From: Pseudomonas sp. LS.1a
GTDB lineage: Bacteria; Pseudomonadota; Gammaproteobacteria; Pseudomonadales; Pseudomonadaceae
Direction of reading: 5' to 3'
NCBI RefSeq assembly: GCF_022533585.1
Contig: NZ_CP092827.1
Span: 5,178,001 to 5,242,000 of the forward strand
Length of the DNA: 64,000 bases
Shown: in pieces, positions 1-11,052 of the stretch
How positions within the stretch are numbered: position 1 is the first letter of the stretch
Layout of the letters: each line of letters starts with the position of its first letter
Notes under the pieces: generated by a model
What the model saw: the letters and a program-made list of their open reading frames with translations, nothing else
What the model was told of the DNA's origin: nothing
Databases searched by the model: none
Program-made: the position numbers and the translations under genes

Positions 1-739
<739 letters not shown>

Positions 740-743
<4 letters not shown>

Positions 744-1726
744 GGCTTGGCGCTCCATCCGCCTTCCGGCGCGTCGAAGCGCCAGACGATCGGGCGTGTC
801 TCGCCATCGGCGCGGGCGCCGTTGTTGTTGTCCACACCGATCCAGGCGCCCTTGGCGTCGATCACCAGGGCCTCGGCCAGGCCAAACGGCTGTTGATAGC
901 GGCGCGACTCGACCAGGGCATCGGCAGCGAACGACCAGCAGCGCTCGACCTTGCCGCTGTCGGTATCCCGCCGGCAGACCCGGTAGGCGTTGCGTTCCAG
1001 GGTGAACAACTTGCCCTCGAACCAGGCCAGGTCGGCGAAGTCGCGCGACAGTGCCTGGGCATTGGGCATTTGCGCCGGCTGCATTTCGACGCCAGCCTCG
1101 CTCAGCAGCACACAGCTGCGTCCGCAGGTCCACACCGATTGCTGGCGTTCGATGGCCACCAGGCCACGGCGTTCGCGCTCGGCGGCCAGCCACAGGCGGT
1201 CGCCCGCCGGGTTGATCGCCAGGCCTTCGAACAAGGCGTTGAAGTTCAGCAGCATGCCGCTGGCCCGGGCCTGACGAACCATGGCAGGGTCAATCTTCAA
1301 CCAGTCCGCCTCGCCTTCCAGCGGCAGTTGCAGCACCGCGGCATGAGCCTCGCTGACCAGGTACAGGTTACCCGCCTGGTCACAGCTGATGCCTTCGAAA
1401 TCCAGCTCGCCACCACGGATATACGACGCCGCCCAGTTGCGCGACTTCAGGCCCCACGGCAGGCCACTTTCCGGTACCGCTGGCGGGGTGAAGGTGAGCG
1501 GTTGCGCGCGCCAGGTCGGGTTTTGCCGGTCGAAACGGTAAATACGGTCGTCGTCGCGGTCGGACACGCCCCACAGCCCGCCCCGGCATTCCACCAGGCC
1601 AGACAGGTTGCCTCCGCGCATGCCGTCGATCGGGTGCTCGGCGCTCAGCTTCAGCTCTGGCCAGTTGCCCGCCAGGCTCGGCAGGGCAACCAGCGCCAGG
1701 CAGGCAGCCAGAAGCTGCCGAATCAA
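740..1726 (-). CDS. Secreted esterase-like/phytase-like beta-propeller protein
   Basis: The 328-residue product starts with a clear signal peptide (MIRQLLAACLALVALPSLAG) and is otherwise soluble, so it should be periplasmic or exported. The mature part resembles the family called 'esterase-like activity of phytase', a propeller-type fold, with repeated short blocks such as GLVECRGGLWGVSDRDDDRIYRF and FEGISCDQAGNLYLVSE. Its physiological substrate is not known. The start overlaps the parE stop by four bases (1723-1726), and its own stop overlaps the next gene's start, so parE, this gene, the protease gene and parC look like one transcriptional unit. The assignment is by overall resemblance, not by a decisive catalytic motif. 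Confidence 0.72.
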
Positions 1727-3627
1727 ACCATGACCTCGGCCAGGTTGCCCTTGGTTTCCAGCCAGCTCTTGCGGTCGCCCGCGCGTTTCTTGGCCAGCAG
1801 CTTGTCCATCAGCTCGCAGGTGGCCTGCACGTCGTCCAGGGTCAGCTGCACCAGGCGCCGGGTGTTCGGGTCCATGGTGGTTTCGCGCAGCTGTGGCGGG
1901 TTCATCTCGCCCAGGCCCTTGAAGCGGGTGACCTGTGGCTTGCCGCGCTTCTTCTCGGCCACCAGGCGGTCGAGGATACCGTCGCGTTCAGCCTCGTCGA
2001 GGGCGTAGTAGATTTCCTTGCCCAGGTCGATGCGGTACAGCGGCGGCATGGCCACGTACACATGCCCGGCCTCGACCAGCGCGCGGAAGTGCTGGACGAA
2101 CAGCGCGCACAGCAGCGTGGCAATGTGCAGGCCGTCGGAGTCGGCATCGGCAAGGATGCAGATCTTGCCGTAGCGCAGCTGCGCAAGGTCGGTGGCCCCC
2201 GGGTCGACGCCAATGGCCACGGCGATGTTGTGCACTTCCTGGCTCGCCAGGACTTCGCCACCGTCCACTTCCCAGGTGTTGAGGATCTTGCCGCGCAGCG
2301 GCAGGATCGCCTGGAACTCCTTGTCGCGTGCCTGCTTGGCCGAGCCACCGGCCGAGTCACCCTCGACCAGGAACAGCTCGGCACGCATCGGGTCCTGGCC
2401 GGCGCAATCGGCCAGTTTGCCGGGCAGTGCCGGGCCCTGGGTGATGCGCTTGCGCTCGACCTTCTTGCTGGCCTTGAGGCGGCGCCCGGCGTTGCTGATG
2501 GCCAGCTCCGCCAACTGCATGCCCAGCTCGGGGTGGGCGTTGAGCCACAGGCTGAAGGCGTCCTTGACCACGCCGGAAACGAAGGCAGCCGCCTCGCGCG
2601 ACGACAGGCGCTCCTTGGTCTGCCCGGAGAACTGCGGGTCCTGCATCTTCATCGACAGCACGAAGGTGATGCGTTCCCAGACGTCTTCCGGCGCCAGCTT
2701 CACGCCGCGTGGCAGCAGGTTGCGGAATTCGCAGAATTCACGCATGGCATCCAGCAGGCCCTGGCGCAGGCCGTTGACGTGGGTGCCGCCCTGGGCGGTA
2801 GGGATCAGGTTGACGTAGCTTTCCTGGATGCTGTCGCCACCTTCGGGCAGCCACAGCAAGGCCCAGTCCACCGCCTCCTTGTTACCGGCCAGGCTGCCGC
2901 AGAACGGCTCGTCAGGCAGGCGCTGGAACTCGTTGACCGAATCGACCAGGTAGGAGCGCAGGCCATCCTCGTAGTGCCATTCGACCTTCTCGCCGCTGGC
3001 CTTGTCCTCGAAACTGACCAGCAGGCCCGGGCACAGCACGGCCTTGGCCTTGAGCACGTGCTTGAGGCGGCTGATGGAGAACTTCGGCGAATCGAAATAC
3101 TTGGGGTCGGGGCTGAAGTACACGCTGGTGCCGGTGTTGCGCTTGCCGACCGAGCCGACCACTTCCAGCTCGCTGGCCTTGAAACCATCGGCGAAGGTCA
3201 TCTGGTATTCGTTGCCGTCACGTTTGACGCGCACGCGCACCTGGGTCGACAGGGCGTTGACCACCGAGATGCCGACGCCGTGCAGGCCGCCGGAGAACTG
3301 GTAGTTCTTGTTGGAGAACTTGCCGCCGGCGTGCAGTTTGGTAAGGATCAGCTCGACCCCGGACACGCCCTCTTCCGGGTGGATGTCCACCGGCATGCCA
3401 CGACCATCGTCGCTGACTTCCAGCGAGTGGTCGGCATGGAGGATGACCTGCACCGAACGGGCGTGACCGGCCAGGGCTTCGTCGACGCTGTTGTCGATGA
3501 CTTCCTGGGCCAGGTGGTTGGGGCGGCTGGTATCGGTGTACATGCCCGGCCGCTTGCGGACCGGGTCAAGGCCCGAGAGGACTTCGATGGCGTCTGCGTT
3601 ATAGGCGCTAGCGCTGGGAGTGGCCAT
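1723..3627 (-). CDS. parE: DNA topoisomerase IV subunit B (ATPase subunit)
   Basis: The 634-residue protein has the full GHKL ATPase and Toprim arrangement. Visible motifs are DPVRKRPGMY (21-30), DNSVDEA (45-51), DDGRGMP (73-79), GGLHGVG (113-119) in the ATP pocket, EGDSAGG (422-428) and DADSDG (494-499) in the Mg-binding Toprim domain. The length matches the usual 630 residues, shorter than GyrB, which fits ParE. With ParC it unlinks sister chromosomes after replication and is a quinolone and coumarin target. It is followed, with four-base overlap, by the phytase-like gene and preceded after 34 bases by yqiA, an order shared with enteric bacteria (nudF-yqiB-cpdA-yqiA-parE). Confidence 0.97.
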   Translation of the reverse strand: MATPSASAYNADAIEVLSGLDPVRKRPGMYTDTSRPNHLAQEVIDNSVDEALAGHARSVQVILHADHSLEVSDDGRGMPVDIHPEEGVSGVELILTKLHAGGKFSNKNYQFSGGLHGVGISVVNALSTQVRVRVKRDGNEYQMTFADGFKASELEVVGSVGKRNTGTSVYFSPDPKYFDSPKFSISRLKHVLKAKAVLCPGLLVSFEDKASGEKVEWHYEDGLRSYLVDSVNEFQRLPDEPFCGSLAGNKEAVDWALLWLPEGGDSIQESYVNLIPTAQGGTHVNGLRQGLLDAMREFCEFRNLLPRGVKLAPEDVWERITFVLSMKMQDPQFSGQTKERLSSREAAAFVSGVVKDAFSLWLNAHPELGMQLAELAISNAGRRLKASKKVERKRITQGPALPGKLADCAGQDPMRAELFLVEGDSAGGSAKQARDKEFQAILPLRGKILNTWEVDGGEVLASQEVHNIAVAIGVDPGATDLAQLRYGKICILADADSDGLHIATLLCALFVQHFRALVEAGHVYVAMPPLYRIDLGKEIYYALDEAERDGILDRLVAEKKRGKPQVTRFKGLGEMNPPQLRETTMDPNTRRLVQLTLDDVQATCELMDKLLAKKRAGDRKSWLETKGNLAEVMV

Positions 3628-3661
3628 AGGGTCTCGTCGTCAGTCTGGTGAATGCAATAGG

Positions 3662-4270
3662 TCAAAATACAGAAAAATCGAGCGCTGCATACTGCCCACG
3701 GGCAATGCCGGCGAAGGCCAGCAGTGCCGGCAGGCGCTCGGCGAAGCCCTGGAAGCTGTGGTCGCCACCGGCCTGGATGCGCAGGGCACAAGAACGGTAA
3801 TAGCGCTCGGCGTGGCGATAGTCCAGGGTTTCATCGGCGGTCTGCAGCCACACTTGATAGCGGCTGGCATCCCCCGGGGCTGGTACTTCCAGCTCGGCCA
3901 GGGCCTGCACGTGATCGTGGGTCAGCTCCCAGGCTTCACCGGTGTAGTGATTGTGCTGGGTGCCCAGGTAGCCGTCGAAATGCTTGTGCGGCGTTACCGC
4001 CGGGTTTACCAGCAGGGCCTTGAGGCCATAGCGCTCGGCCAGATGGGTGGCATAGTAGCCGCCAAGCGAACTGCCTACCAGTAATGGCGCACCCAGCTCG
4101 GCGATGGCCGCTTCGAGCTGGGCGATGGCCTGCCGTGGGTGGTGGTGCAAGGCGGGCACCCGCAATTGGGCCGACAGGCCCAGTTGCTGCATCACGGCCT
4201 CGAGTTGGCGCGCCTTGGTGGAAAGCGGCGAGCTGTTGAAGCCATGGATATAGAGGATGGAACCCGACAT
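3662..4270 (-). CDS. yqiA: YqiA-type alpha/beta-hydrolase esterase
   Basis: The 202-residue product is a compact alpha/beta hydrolase. It shows the oxyanion strand YIHGFNSS (7-14), the nucleophile elbow GSSLGG (66-71, Ser68) and a late GGDHSF with the likely catalytic His. This pattern and length fit the YqiA/UPF0227 esterase family; the E. coli protein hydrolyses short-chain esters, but the natural substrate is unknown. The ATG at 4270-4268 is preferred over longer in-frame starts because the family begins directly with the first beta strand and because GGGGGC-like purines precede it. It lies 34 bases upstream of parE on the same strand and is separated from cpdA by a REP-containing gap. Confidence 0.88.
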   Translation of the reverse strand: MSGSILYIHGFNSSPLSTKARQLEAVMQQLGLSAQLRVPALHHHPRQAIAQLEAAIAELGAPLLVGSSLGGYYATHLAERYGLKALLVNPAVTPHKHFDGYLGTQHNHYTGEAWELTHDHVQALAELEVPAPGDASRYQVWLQTADETLDYRHAERYYRSCALRIQAGGDHSFQGFAERLPALLAFAGIARGQYAALDFSVF

Positions 4271-4399
4271 GCTGCCCCCGGAATCTGTGGCTTCGCGCCT
4301 GATAATGCGGGCGCAGGGACGCGCAGTGTAGCGCGTTCGCCGGCTTTTGGCGCCGCACAGGGGTTTTAGCAACAAATTCTTCAACAGGGGTACGCGATC

Positions 4400-4447
4400 T
4401 CCTGTGGGAAGCGGCCTTGTGTCGCGATAGGGCTGCGCAGCAGCCCC
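4400..4447. repeat. Solitary REP-like element with GGGCTGC hairpin
   Basis: The segment reads CCTGTGGGAAGCGGCCTTGT then a perfect hairpin GGGCTGC-GCA-GCAGCCC (about 4430-4446). It lies just past the cpdA stop. It belongs to the 'AAGGCCGCTCCCACA' REP subtype seen at 8.6, 15.2 and 61 kb, but here only one copy is present. In a transcript it could act as a weak terminator or a 3'-end stabiliser. Confidence 0.75.
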
Positions 4448-4454
4448 AAAATCC

Positions 4455-5255
4455 TCAATACCCCGGGCTATCGAAGTCGAGCTTCACTTCGAAGTCCAGC
4501 GCCCGCTTCACCCCGGTCTCCAACCGCCCGTCGGCATGCAGGCGCAACCAGCGGTAGCCCGGCTGCTCCTCGCTCACCTGGAAATCCTCGCTACGCGCCG
4601 CGAACTGGATACAGGTCGACGGCGTAGCCAGCAGGCGCAGGCCGCCGCGCACTTCATCCCATTCCTGGTGCACATGCCCCCAGAGCAAGGCTCGCACCTG
4701 TGGATAACCCTCGACGATATCGAACAGCGCCTGGGCATTGCGCAAGCCGATCGGCGCAATCCAGGCACAGCCGATGTCCACCGGCTGATGGTGGAAACAC
4801 ACCAGGCAATGCAGCTCGCCCGCCCCTTTCAAGGCGGCCTCCAGCAATGCCAGCTGGTCATTCTCCAAAAAACCGTGAGTGGCGCCGTACACTGCGGTGT
4901 TGAGCATGACGATGCGCCAAGCACCAACATCGGTTACCGCCTGCAGCAGTTCCGGCGCCACCTGCGCCATGACCCGCGCCTCGTCATGGTTGCCCGGCAA
5001 CCAGCGAGCAGGCACGGCAAACGGTGCGGTCAGCTCGCGGAACGCCTCATAGGACGCCACGCTGGCGTCCTGCGAAAGGTCGCCGGTGCACAGCAGCAGG
5101 TCGACAAGCGGTTGCTCCCGCCGCACCTGGGCAACCACATGGCGCAGGCTGTCACGGGTATTGAGACCCAGCATGCTGCCGGCCGGGTCGGCGAACAGAT
5201 GGGCATCGGTCAGTTGCACCACATGCACGGGGCGCGTTTGGTCTGGCTGCGGCAA
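4455..5255 (-). CDS. cpdA: 3',5'-cyclic-AMP phosphodiesterase
   Basis: The 266-residue protein carries the class III cyclic nucleotide phosphodiesterase metal-binding motifs in order: D17-A-H19 (QLTDAH), GDLSQD (58-63), GNHDE (88-92), HHQP (155-158) and GHVHQ (193-197). These bind a two-metal centre in the calcineurin-like fold. CpdA hydrolyses cAMP to AMP in the cytoplasm and so lowers CRP/Vfr signalling. The neighbours nudF and yqiB upstream and yqiA-parE downstream reproduce the conserved enteric order, which supports the assignment. The ATG at 5255 is the only start that leaves the N-terminal VVQLTD strand at the usual distance. It lies 85 bases after the yqiB stop. Confidence 0.93.
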   Translation of the reverse strand: MPQPDQTRPVHVVQLTDAHLFADPAGSMLGLNTRDSLRHVVAQVRREQPLVDLLLCTGDLSQDASVASYEAFRELTAPFAVPARWLPGNHDEARVMAQVAPELLQAVTDVGAWRIVMLNTAVYGATHGFLENDQLALLEAALKGAGELHCLVCFHHQPVDIGCAWIAPIGLRNAQALFDIVEGYPQVRALLWGHVHQEWDEVRGGLRLLATPSTCIQFAARSEDFQVSEEQPGYRWLRLHADGRLETGVKRALDFEVKLDFDSPGY

Positions 5256-5340
5256 CGGCCGTCTCCTCGAACGGATTCAGCGCGAATTATGGCTGTACAA
5301 CGGTTGCGAGCAAACACCCGCACCCAAACCACGTCACAAT

Positions 5341-5793
5341 TCAGCGAACGCTTGCCAGCTCGTGGCCACAGGCCAGGCAGTGGCTCAGCCATTCACCGAG
5401 GAACAGGTTGAGCTGGGCCTTTTCGTCCGGCTGGTGCATGGCCTCGTTGGGATAGGGGTAGATGCTGCGCAGGCGCCGGGTATGTTCGGCACTGACCACT
5501 TCGGCCATGCGCGCATCGTGGTACACCTGCACTTCCAGGTGCGGCACCGGCAACCACGGCAGGCTGTGCTCCTGGCGCACGTGCAGGGTGGTGGTGTACG
5601 GGCAGGCCAGCACCACGTCGAGCACCAGCACGCCAAGCATCTGGTCGCCCTGGGTCATGCCGATGCGGCGCGAGCTCTGGGTGGTACGCATGTCGGGCAA
5701 CAGGCGCATCAGCCGGGCGTAGTTGGCCTCGCAGGCTGCCTGCAGCCCGACCAGGTCGACCCGATAACGCTCGCGCAGCAGGTTCACTTCCAC
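5341..5793 (-). CDS. yqiB: YqiB-like DUF1249 family protein
   Basis: This 150-residue soluble protein has no known catalytic motif. It resembles the DUF1249 (YqiB) family: an N-terminal helix (LRERYRVDLVGLQAACEANY), a central beta-rich part with PYTTTLHVRQEHS and VQVYHDARMAEV, and a Cys/His-containing tail LSHCLACGHEL. Its start codon overlaps the end of nudF by ten bases (5784-5793), so translation of the two is likely coupled. Position between nudF and cpdA is the same as in E. coli. No function has been established that I know of. The identification rests on resemblance plus conserved position. Confidence 0.82.
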   Translation of the reverse strand: MEVNLLRERYRVDLVGLQAACEANYARLMRLLPDMRTTQSSRRIGMTQGDQMLGVLVLDVVLACPYTTTLHVRQEHSLPWLPVPHLEVQVYHDARMAEVVSAEHTRRLRSIYPYPNEAMHQPDEKAQLNLFLGEWLSHCLACGHELASVR

Positions 5794-6401
5794 ATACCTC
5801 GTACTTCGTCACGGTTCAGCGCCAGCCACTGCAGGCCGATGATGGTCGCCGCGTTGCAGATGCGCCCGTCGCGCACTGCCTGCAAGGCATCCTCGAACGA
5901 CCACACGCGCACGCGAATGTCCTCGCCCTCTTCTTCCAGGCCGTGCAGGCCGCCTGCCCCTTCGCTGCTGCAACGGCCGAGGAACAGGTGAACGTATTCG
6001 TCACTGCCGCCGGGCGACGGGAAGTAACGGGTCATCGGCCACAGGGCGCTGAAGGTCAGGCCGGCTTCTTCTTCGGCTTCGCGGTGGGCGACTTCCTCGG
6101 GTTGCTCGTCCTTGTCGATCAGCCCGGCCACCATCTCGATCAGCCAGGGGTTGCCCACCTTGTCCAGCGCCCCCACACGGAACTGCTCGATCAGCACCAC
6201 CTCGTCGCGTTGCGGGTCGTAGGGCAGCACGCACACCGCATCATGGCGCACAAACAGTTCGCGGCTGATCTCGCGGCCCATGCCACCGGCAAACAACTCG
6301 TGGCGCAGGCGTAGCTTGTCGAGCTTGTAAAAGCCCTGGAAGCAATTGGCCCGCTCGATGATTTCGAAGCCCTTGGGCACTGAGTTCAACGCGTCTGACA
6401 T
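5784..6401 (-). CDS. nudF: ADP-ribose pyrophosphatase (Nudix hydrolase)
   Basis: The 205-residue product contains a perfect Nudix box, GLIDKDE..REAEEEAGL, at residues 93-115 (G-x5-E-x7-R-E-x2-E-E-x-G). NudF enzymes split ADP-ribose into AMP and ribose 5-phosphate. The ATG at 6401-6399 (MSDALNSV) is preferred over the one at 6413 because AGGA sits at the right distance before it; the upstream ATG would begin inside that ribosome-binding site. The gene heads the run nudF-yqiB-cpdA and is divergent from the lipoprotein gene at 6587, so the 185-base gap between them should hold both promoters. Confidence 0.93.
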   Translation of the reverse strand: MSDALNSVPKGFEIIERANCFQGFYKLDKLRLRHELFAGGMGREISRELFVRHDAVCVLPYDPQRDEVVLIEQFRVGALDKVGNPWLIEMVAGLIDKDEQPEEVAHREAEEEAGLTFSALWPMTRYFPSPGGSDEYVHLFLGRCSSEGAGGLHGLEEEGEDIRVRVWSFEDALQAVRDGRICNAATIIGLQWLALNRDEVRGMWK

Positions 6402-6586
6402 GGAAATCCTCATTACCTCGAATACCGCATCGCGCCATCCTACTCTGCACGCCTGCCGGTTTCATCCCTTTCCGGCAACCGTTCGCGCACTCGGGACAGC
6501 GCGCCTTCTCTCTGTTAGCTTAGTGGCGAACTGAAGGCCGCGCAGACGGTCAAAGGCCGACTTTTCCCTGTTCTGCAAGGATCCCC

Positions 6587-7333
6587 ATGACACTTGTCAA
6601 ACTGACTTCCGTGGCTGTGCTGGCCCTGGCCCTGGGTGCCTGCCAAAGCCTGTTCACGCCCAACTACCGGGCGCCGCTCGAGGTCAAGCGCGATGCCTGG
6701 GAGCATGTCAAACCCGGCTGCAGCGAAAGCGACTGCCCGCTGGTGAACATCGACATGATCCATTTCCCGGCCTTGCCCAAGCTCGATGGCATCGTCGAGA
6801 AACGCCTGCTGCAACTGACCGAAGACAACCAGCGCGGCAACGCACCGGCCACCCTGCAAGCCTACGAGCAGCAGTACCTGGCCAGCGCCGACAAGCGCAA
6901 CAGCAGCTACCTGCAGGCCAAGGTACGCGAGCAGCATGACGGACTGGTGATCATCGAACTGTCCAGCTACCTGGACAGCGGCGGCGCCCACGGCATGCCC
7001 GGGCGTGGTTTCATCAACTATTCGCGCAAGCTGGACAAGGTGCTGACCCTGCAGGACATGCTGGTGCCCGGCCAGGAAGACACCTTCTGGAAAACCGTCG
7101 AGGAATCGCACCGCGCCTGGCTGATCAGCGTGGGCATGGACAAGGACGCCGAGTTCATCAAGACCTGGCCGTTCAAGCAGTCGCCGCACATCGCCCTGAC
7201 GTACGGCGCGGTGGTGGTCAAGTACGAGGTCTATAGCATCGCGCCCTACTCCATGGGCCACGTGGAATTGAAGATCCCCTACCCGCGCCTGAATGGCGTG
7301 CTCAAGCCTGAACTGTTTCCCGGCCGCGGCTGA
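6587..7333 (+). CDS. RsiV-like DUF3298 family lipoprotein
   Basis: The 248-residue protein begins with a type II signal peptide; the lipobox is ALGAC with the lipidated Cys at residue 19. The mature part resembles the DUF3298/DUF4163 (RsiV family) periplasmic domain, seen in segments such as YLDSGGAHGMPG and a C-terminal YSMGHVELKIPY. In Gram-positive bacteria the related RsiV ectodomain senses lysozyme; here there is no anti-sigma domain, so only the fold can be claimed. The residue after Cys is Gln, not Asp, which favours outer-membrane sorting. A purine tract with AAGGATCC precedes the ATG. The 3' end overlaps the convergent cytX by 32 bases. Confidence 0.8.
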   Translation: MTLVKLTSVAVLALALGACQSLFTPNYRAPLEVKRDAWEHVKPGCSESDCPLVNIDMIHFPALPKLDGIVEKRLLQLTEDNQRGNAPATLQAYEQQYLASADKRNSSYLQAKVREQHDGLVIIELSSYLDSGGAHGMPGRGFINYSRKLDKVLTLQDMLVPGQEDTFWKTVEESHRAWLISVGMDKDAEFIKTWPFKQSPHIALTYGAVVVKYEVYSIAPYSMGHVELKIPYPRLNGVLKPELFPGRG

Positions 7334-8585
7334 AGCTGAGCAGCCCGTGCAGTAGCCCTGCCAGCAGCAATGCCGGCAGGGTCGCCCCCAGGTCCGGCGC
7401 TTGTGCGGCGATCACATGGTACGCCGCCACACCCACCACCCAGGCCAGCAGTGCCTGCCAGTGCAAGCCATTCACCTGTGCCGGCAGGCGGCGGCGACGG
7501 ATCACGTAGTGGTCCATCAGTACCACACCGAACAGCGGTGCGAACACCGAACCGATCAGCAGCAGGAAGTTTTCGTACTGTGCCAGTGGCGCCAGCAGGG
7601 CGATCAGCGTGCACAACACACCAATGGCCAGCGCCAGGTGCTCGACCTTCAGGCGTACCAGCACACCGGTGGAAACGGCCGCCGAGTGTATGTCGGCAAA
7701 CGCCTTTTCCGACTCGTCCAGCAGAATCAGCAGCAATGGAATGCCCATGCCGGCGCCCGCCAGGGCAAGCAGCAGGGCGTTGGCTTCGCCGCTGCCGGCA
7801 AAGGCCAAGGTGTAGCCCACGCCCAGGCTCATCAGCCAGGTGTTGCCGATGAAGTAGCCCAGCACCGTACCGCCGAATACCTGTTTGCCGTTGCGGGCAA
7901 AACGCGAGTAGTCGGCGATCAGCGGCAACCAGGAAAGCGGCATGGCGATGGCAATGTCGAAGCCCACGGCCAGCGACATCGAACCGTCACCGGCGCGGTT
8001 CCACAGTGCTGCCAGGTCAGCCTTGGCGAACAGGTTCCAGGTCAGCCACAGGCACGCGCCCAGCAGCAGCCAGATGCCCCAGGTGCGCAGTACCTTGCGC
8101 ACGAACGCCAGCGGCCCACCGACCGCGAGCAAGGTGGCCAGGGCGCCGAAGCACAGGGTCCAGAGCATCGGGCTGTTCCAGGCACTGGCTTCACCGAACG
8201 CCCGCGCGCCCAGCAGGCTGGCGGCATCGCGCATGACAATGATCTCGAACGCGCCCCAGCCCACCAGTTGCAGCAGGTTGAGTAGCGCCGGCAAGCGCGC
8301 GCCATGGCCGCCCAGGCTGAGTTTCAGGGTGCCCATGGCCGACAGGCCGGTGTCGCTGCCGATGACACCGGCAGCCCCCAGCAACAGCACACCCACGCCG
8401 GTGCCCAGGGCGATGGCCAGCACCGCACCGGCAAGGCCCAGGCCTGGGGCCAGCATGGCGCCGACCTGCAGCACCATCAGGCCGATGCCCAGGGAGAACC
8501 ATAGCGAGAACAGGTCGCGGGCGCCGAAGATGCGCTGGGCGATGGGGACCGGGTGGTCGGGGGAGAATTGGCTGGGTGATGTCAT
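7302..8585 (-). CDS. cytX: CytX-type NCS1 family hydroxymethylpyrimidine permease
   Basis: The 427-residue protein is strongly hydrophobic with about 12 predicted membrane segments and begins with an NCS1-type N-terminus (VPIAQRIFGARDLFSLWFSLGIG). It resembles the CytX branch of nucleobase:cation symporters, often found with thiamin genes and predicted to import the thiamin precursor hydroxymethylpyrimidine (HMP). It lies directly downstream of thiC, which makes HMP phosphate, separated by 165 bases holding a REP pair. That supports the pyrimidine-salvage reading and suggests it shares the TPP riboswitch control of thiC. The ATG at 8585 is chosen because upstream sequence in frame is REP DNA. 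Cytosine permease is the alternative. Confidence 0.82.
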   Translation of the reverse strand: MTSPSQFSPDHPVPIAQRIFGARDLFSLWFSLGIGLMVLQVGAMLAPGLGLAGAVLAIALGTGVGVLLLGAAGVIGSDTGLSAMGTLKLSLGGHGARLPALLNLLQLVGWGAFEIIVMRDAASLLGARAFGEASAWNSPMLWTLCFGALATLLAVGGPLAFVRKVLRTWGIWLLLGACLWLTWNLFAKADLAALWNRAGDGSMSLAVGFDIAIAMPLSWLPLIADYSRFARNGKQVFGGTVLGYFIGNTWLMSLGVGYTLAFAGSGEANALLLALAGAGMGIPLLLILLDESEKAFADIHSAAVSTGVLVRLKVEHLALAIGVLCTLIALLAPLAQYENFLLLIGSVFAPLFGVVLMDHYVIRRRRLPAQVNGLHWQALLAWVVGVAAYHVIAAQAPDLGATLPALLLAGLLHGLLSFSRGRETVQA

Positions 8586-8640
8586 GGTTGGCGCTCGCCG
8601 GCAATGTTGTTGGTGTTCCTGGCGAGGACTGCGTCCTCGT

Positions 8641-8742
8641 ATCGCGACGCAAGGCCGCTCCCACAAAAACCGCGCTGGCCTCAAGCCTTGCGCGGTCCCT
8701 GTGGGAGCGGCCTTGCGTCGCGAAAGGGCCGCAAAGCGGCCC
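8641..8742. repeat. REP pair (inverted), thiC-cytX gap
   Basis: Two copies of the REP unit face each other: TCGCGACGCAAGGCCGCTCCCACA at the left and its near-complement GTGGGAGCGGCCTTGCGTCGCGA at the right, the latter extended by GGGCCGCAAAGCGGCCC. The repeat lies between the thiC stop and the cytX start on the same strand, where it could form a large stem in the transcript and lower downstream expression. Confidence 0.85.
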
Positions 8743-8750
8743 CAGCGGTC

Positions 8751-10798
<2,048 letters not shown>

Positions 10799-10885
10799 TT
10801 GTTCCCTACGCAGGCGCTAACCTGATCAGGTTCAACGGGATCCGCAACTTTGCGATCTCAGCCTTTGCTTCAAGGCACCCCGACA
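10799..10885 (-). ncRNA. TPP riboswitch (thi-box) aptamer
   Basis: Read on the minus strand, the segment runs GTCGGGGTGCC, then GGCTGAGA, then CCCGTTGAACCTGATCAGG, then GTTAGCGCCTGCGTAGGGAAC. These are the invariant blocks of the THI element in the correct order and spacing: the CUGAGA pyrimidine-sensing loop and the ACCUGAUCAGG helix with the GCG..GGGAA pyrophosphate arm. It is the 5' leader of thiC and should bind thiamin pyrophosphate to turn thiC (and perhaps cytX) down. Confidence 0.97.
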
Positions 10886-11052
10886 AGAACATGCGCAGTC
10901 TAGACTGGAGTGGTCGGCAAAGCCAAGCAGGTAAATGCGCGGATGATGAAAGGCACCCCGAGCGATTGTTGCCGGGTGCGCATGGCACTAAACTGGCCCG
11001 TCGCTCGATACTCAACAGTTCAGTAATTCAATTTCGTACAAGGATTGCCTCT